Below, piece by piece: positions 5,373 through 5,455 of a DNA stretch of 5,455 nt. Below the pieces are notes generated by a model. It saw nothing but the letters and a program-made list of their open reading frames with translations. It ran no database searches and had not been told where the DNA came from. Position 1 is the stretch's first letter; each line of letters opens with the position of its first letter. The DNA comes from an uncultured Alistipes sp. (GTDB lineage Bacteria; Bacteroidota; Bacteroidia; Bacteroidales; Rikenellaceae): positions 1 through 5,455 of the forward strand of contig CAJGEC010000046.1 of assembly GCA_904502285.1 (NCBI GenBank), written 5' to 3'. Position numbers and translations under genes: made by a program.

Positions 5373-5455
5373 ATGGCAAAATCTCGCAAAAAACGTTGTC
5401 CCCATTGTGGTTTTTTAGATACAATAAAAAAGGGTAAAAGAGCAGGATATTCACG
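5373..5455 (+). CDS. Zinc-ribbon protein, probable insertion-sequence transposase (3' end outside window)
   Basis: Only 27 codons are visible. The product begins MAKSRKKRCPHCGFLDTI and continues KKGKRAGYS. Basic residues come first, then a CPHC knuckle (Cys9, Cys12) and a KKGKR turn. This pattern opens the N-terminal zinc ribbon of several transposase groups, such as IS1249-like/IS256-variant, IS1 InsA and ISL3 proteins, where a second Cys pair follows about 20 residues later. That second pair and the catalytic domain lie outside the window, so the family cannot be assigned. The AT-rich setting differs from the neighbouring housekeeping genes and supports acquisition. The start follows a strong hairpin with only 5 nt between, leaving no free ribosome site if the RNA is folded. 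Confidence 0.6.
   Translation, partial: MAKSRKKRCPHCGFLDTIKKGKRAGYS

Larger units (their letters stand above)
5262..5455 (+). mobile_element. Left part of a probable insertion sequence (ends not determined)
   Basis: After the greA terminator the DNA becomes AT-rich, then contains a 36-bp palindrome and the start of a zinc-ribbon protein resembling transposase N termini. This fits an insertion sequence that landed behind a terminator, a common harmless site. The left boundary is only bracketed between about 5262 and 5331. The right end, terminal repeats and target duplication are outside the window. Confidence 0.5.

Overview
The window looks like chromosomal DNA of a Bacteroidetes bacterium, most likely order Bacteroidales. 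Several promoters fit the Bacteroidetes sigma pattern (TTTG, about 19-20 nt spacer, TAnnTTTG). Start codons are preceded by A/T-rich stretches without clear Shine-Dalgarno sequences. The PEP carboxykinase and superoxide dismutase also read like Bacteroidales proteins. This placement comes from reading the sequence; no database search was possible, and the genus cannot be fixed.

Layout: (1) 1-726 (+) is the 3' part of a gene for a biotin carrier protein with three tandem biotinyl domains, each with an intact EAMKMEN lysine motif. (2) It converges on a superoxide dismutase gene (784-1392, -), and one hairpin between them appears to terminate both. (3) Upstream of sod on the same strand is pckA (1530-3134, -), ATP-dependent PEP carboxykinase. 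The pckA terminator abuts and partly overlaps the sod promoter. pckA has its own promoter and a GC-rich, foldable leader of about 120 nt. (4) 3405-4454 (-) encodes a phospholipase D/cardiolipin synthase-type enzyme with two HKD motifs but no membrane segments. (5) Divergent from it is greA (4706-5182, +), with a near-consensus promoter and a leader that folds into a long hairpin followed by seven T's, a candidate attenuator or leader small RNA. (6) After the greA terminator, the right edge holds the start of an AT-rich element: a perfect 36-bp palindrome directly before the start of a zinc-ribbon protein, probably a transposase, cut by the window end.

The genes are mostly independent housekeeping units rather than one operon. 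The EAMKMEN-type carrier and PEP carboxykinase both fit C3/C4 metabolism (carboxylation and decarboxylation around oxaloacetate, PEP and propionate/succinate), typical of fermenting Bacteroidales. SOD, the phospholipid enzyme and GreA are unrelated housekeeping functions. No defence, CRISPR, tRNA or rRNA locus is visible.

No gene-free stretch exceeds 300 nt. The gap 3135-3404 holds the pckA leader and promoter, then AT-rich DNA (about 3294-3404) in which I see no gene or convincing terminator. The gap 4455-4705 holds the greA promoter and leader. The gap 5183-5372 holds the greA terminator and the left side of the mobile element. The most notable items are the triple-biotinyl carrier, the structured greA leader and the palindrome at the transposase start.
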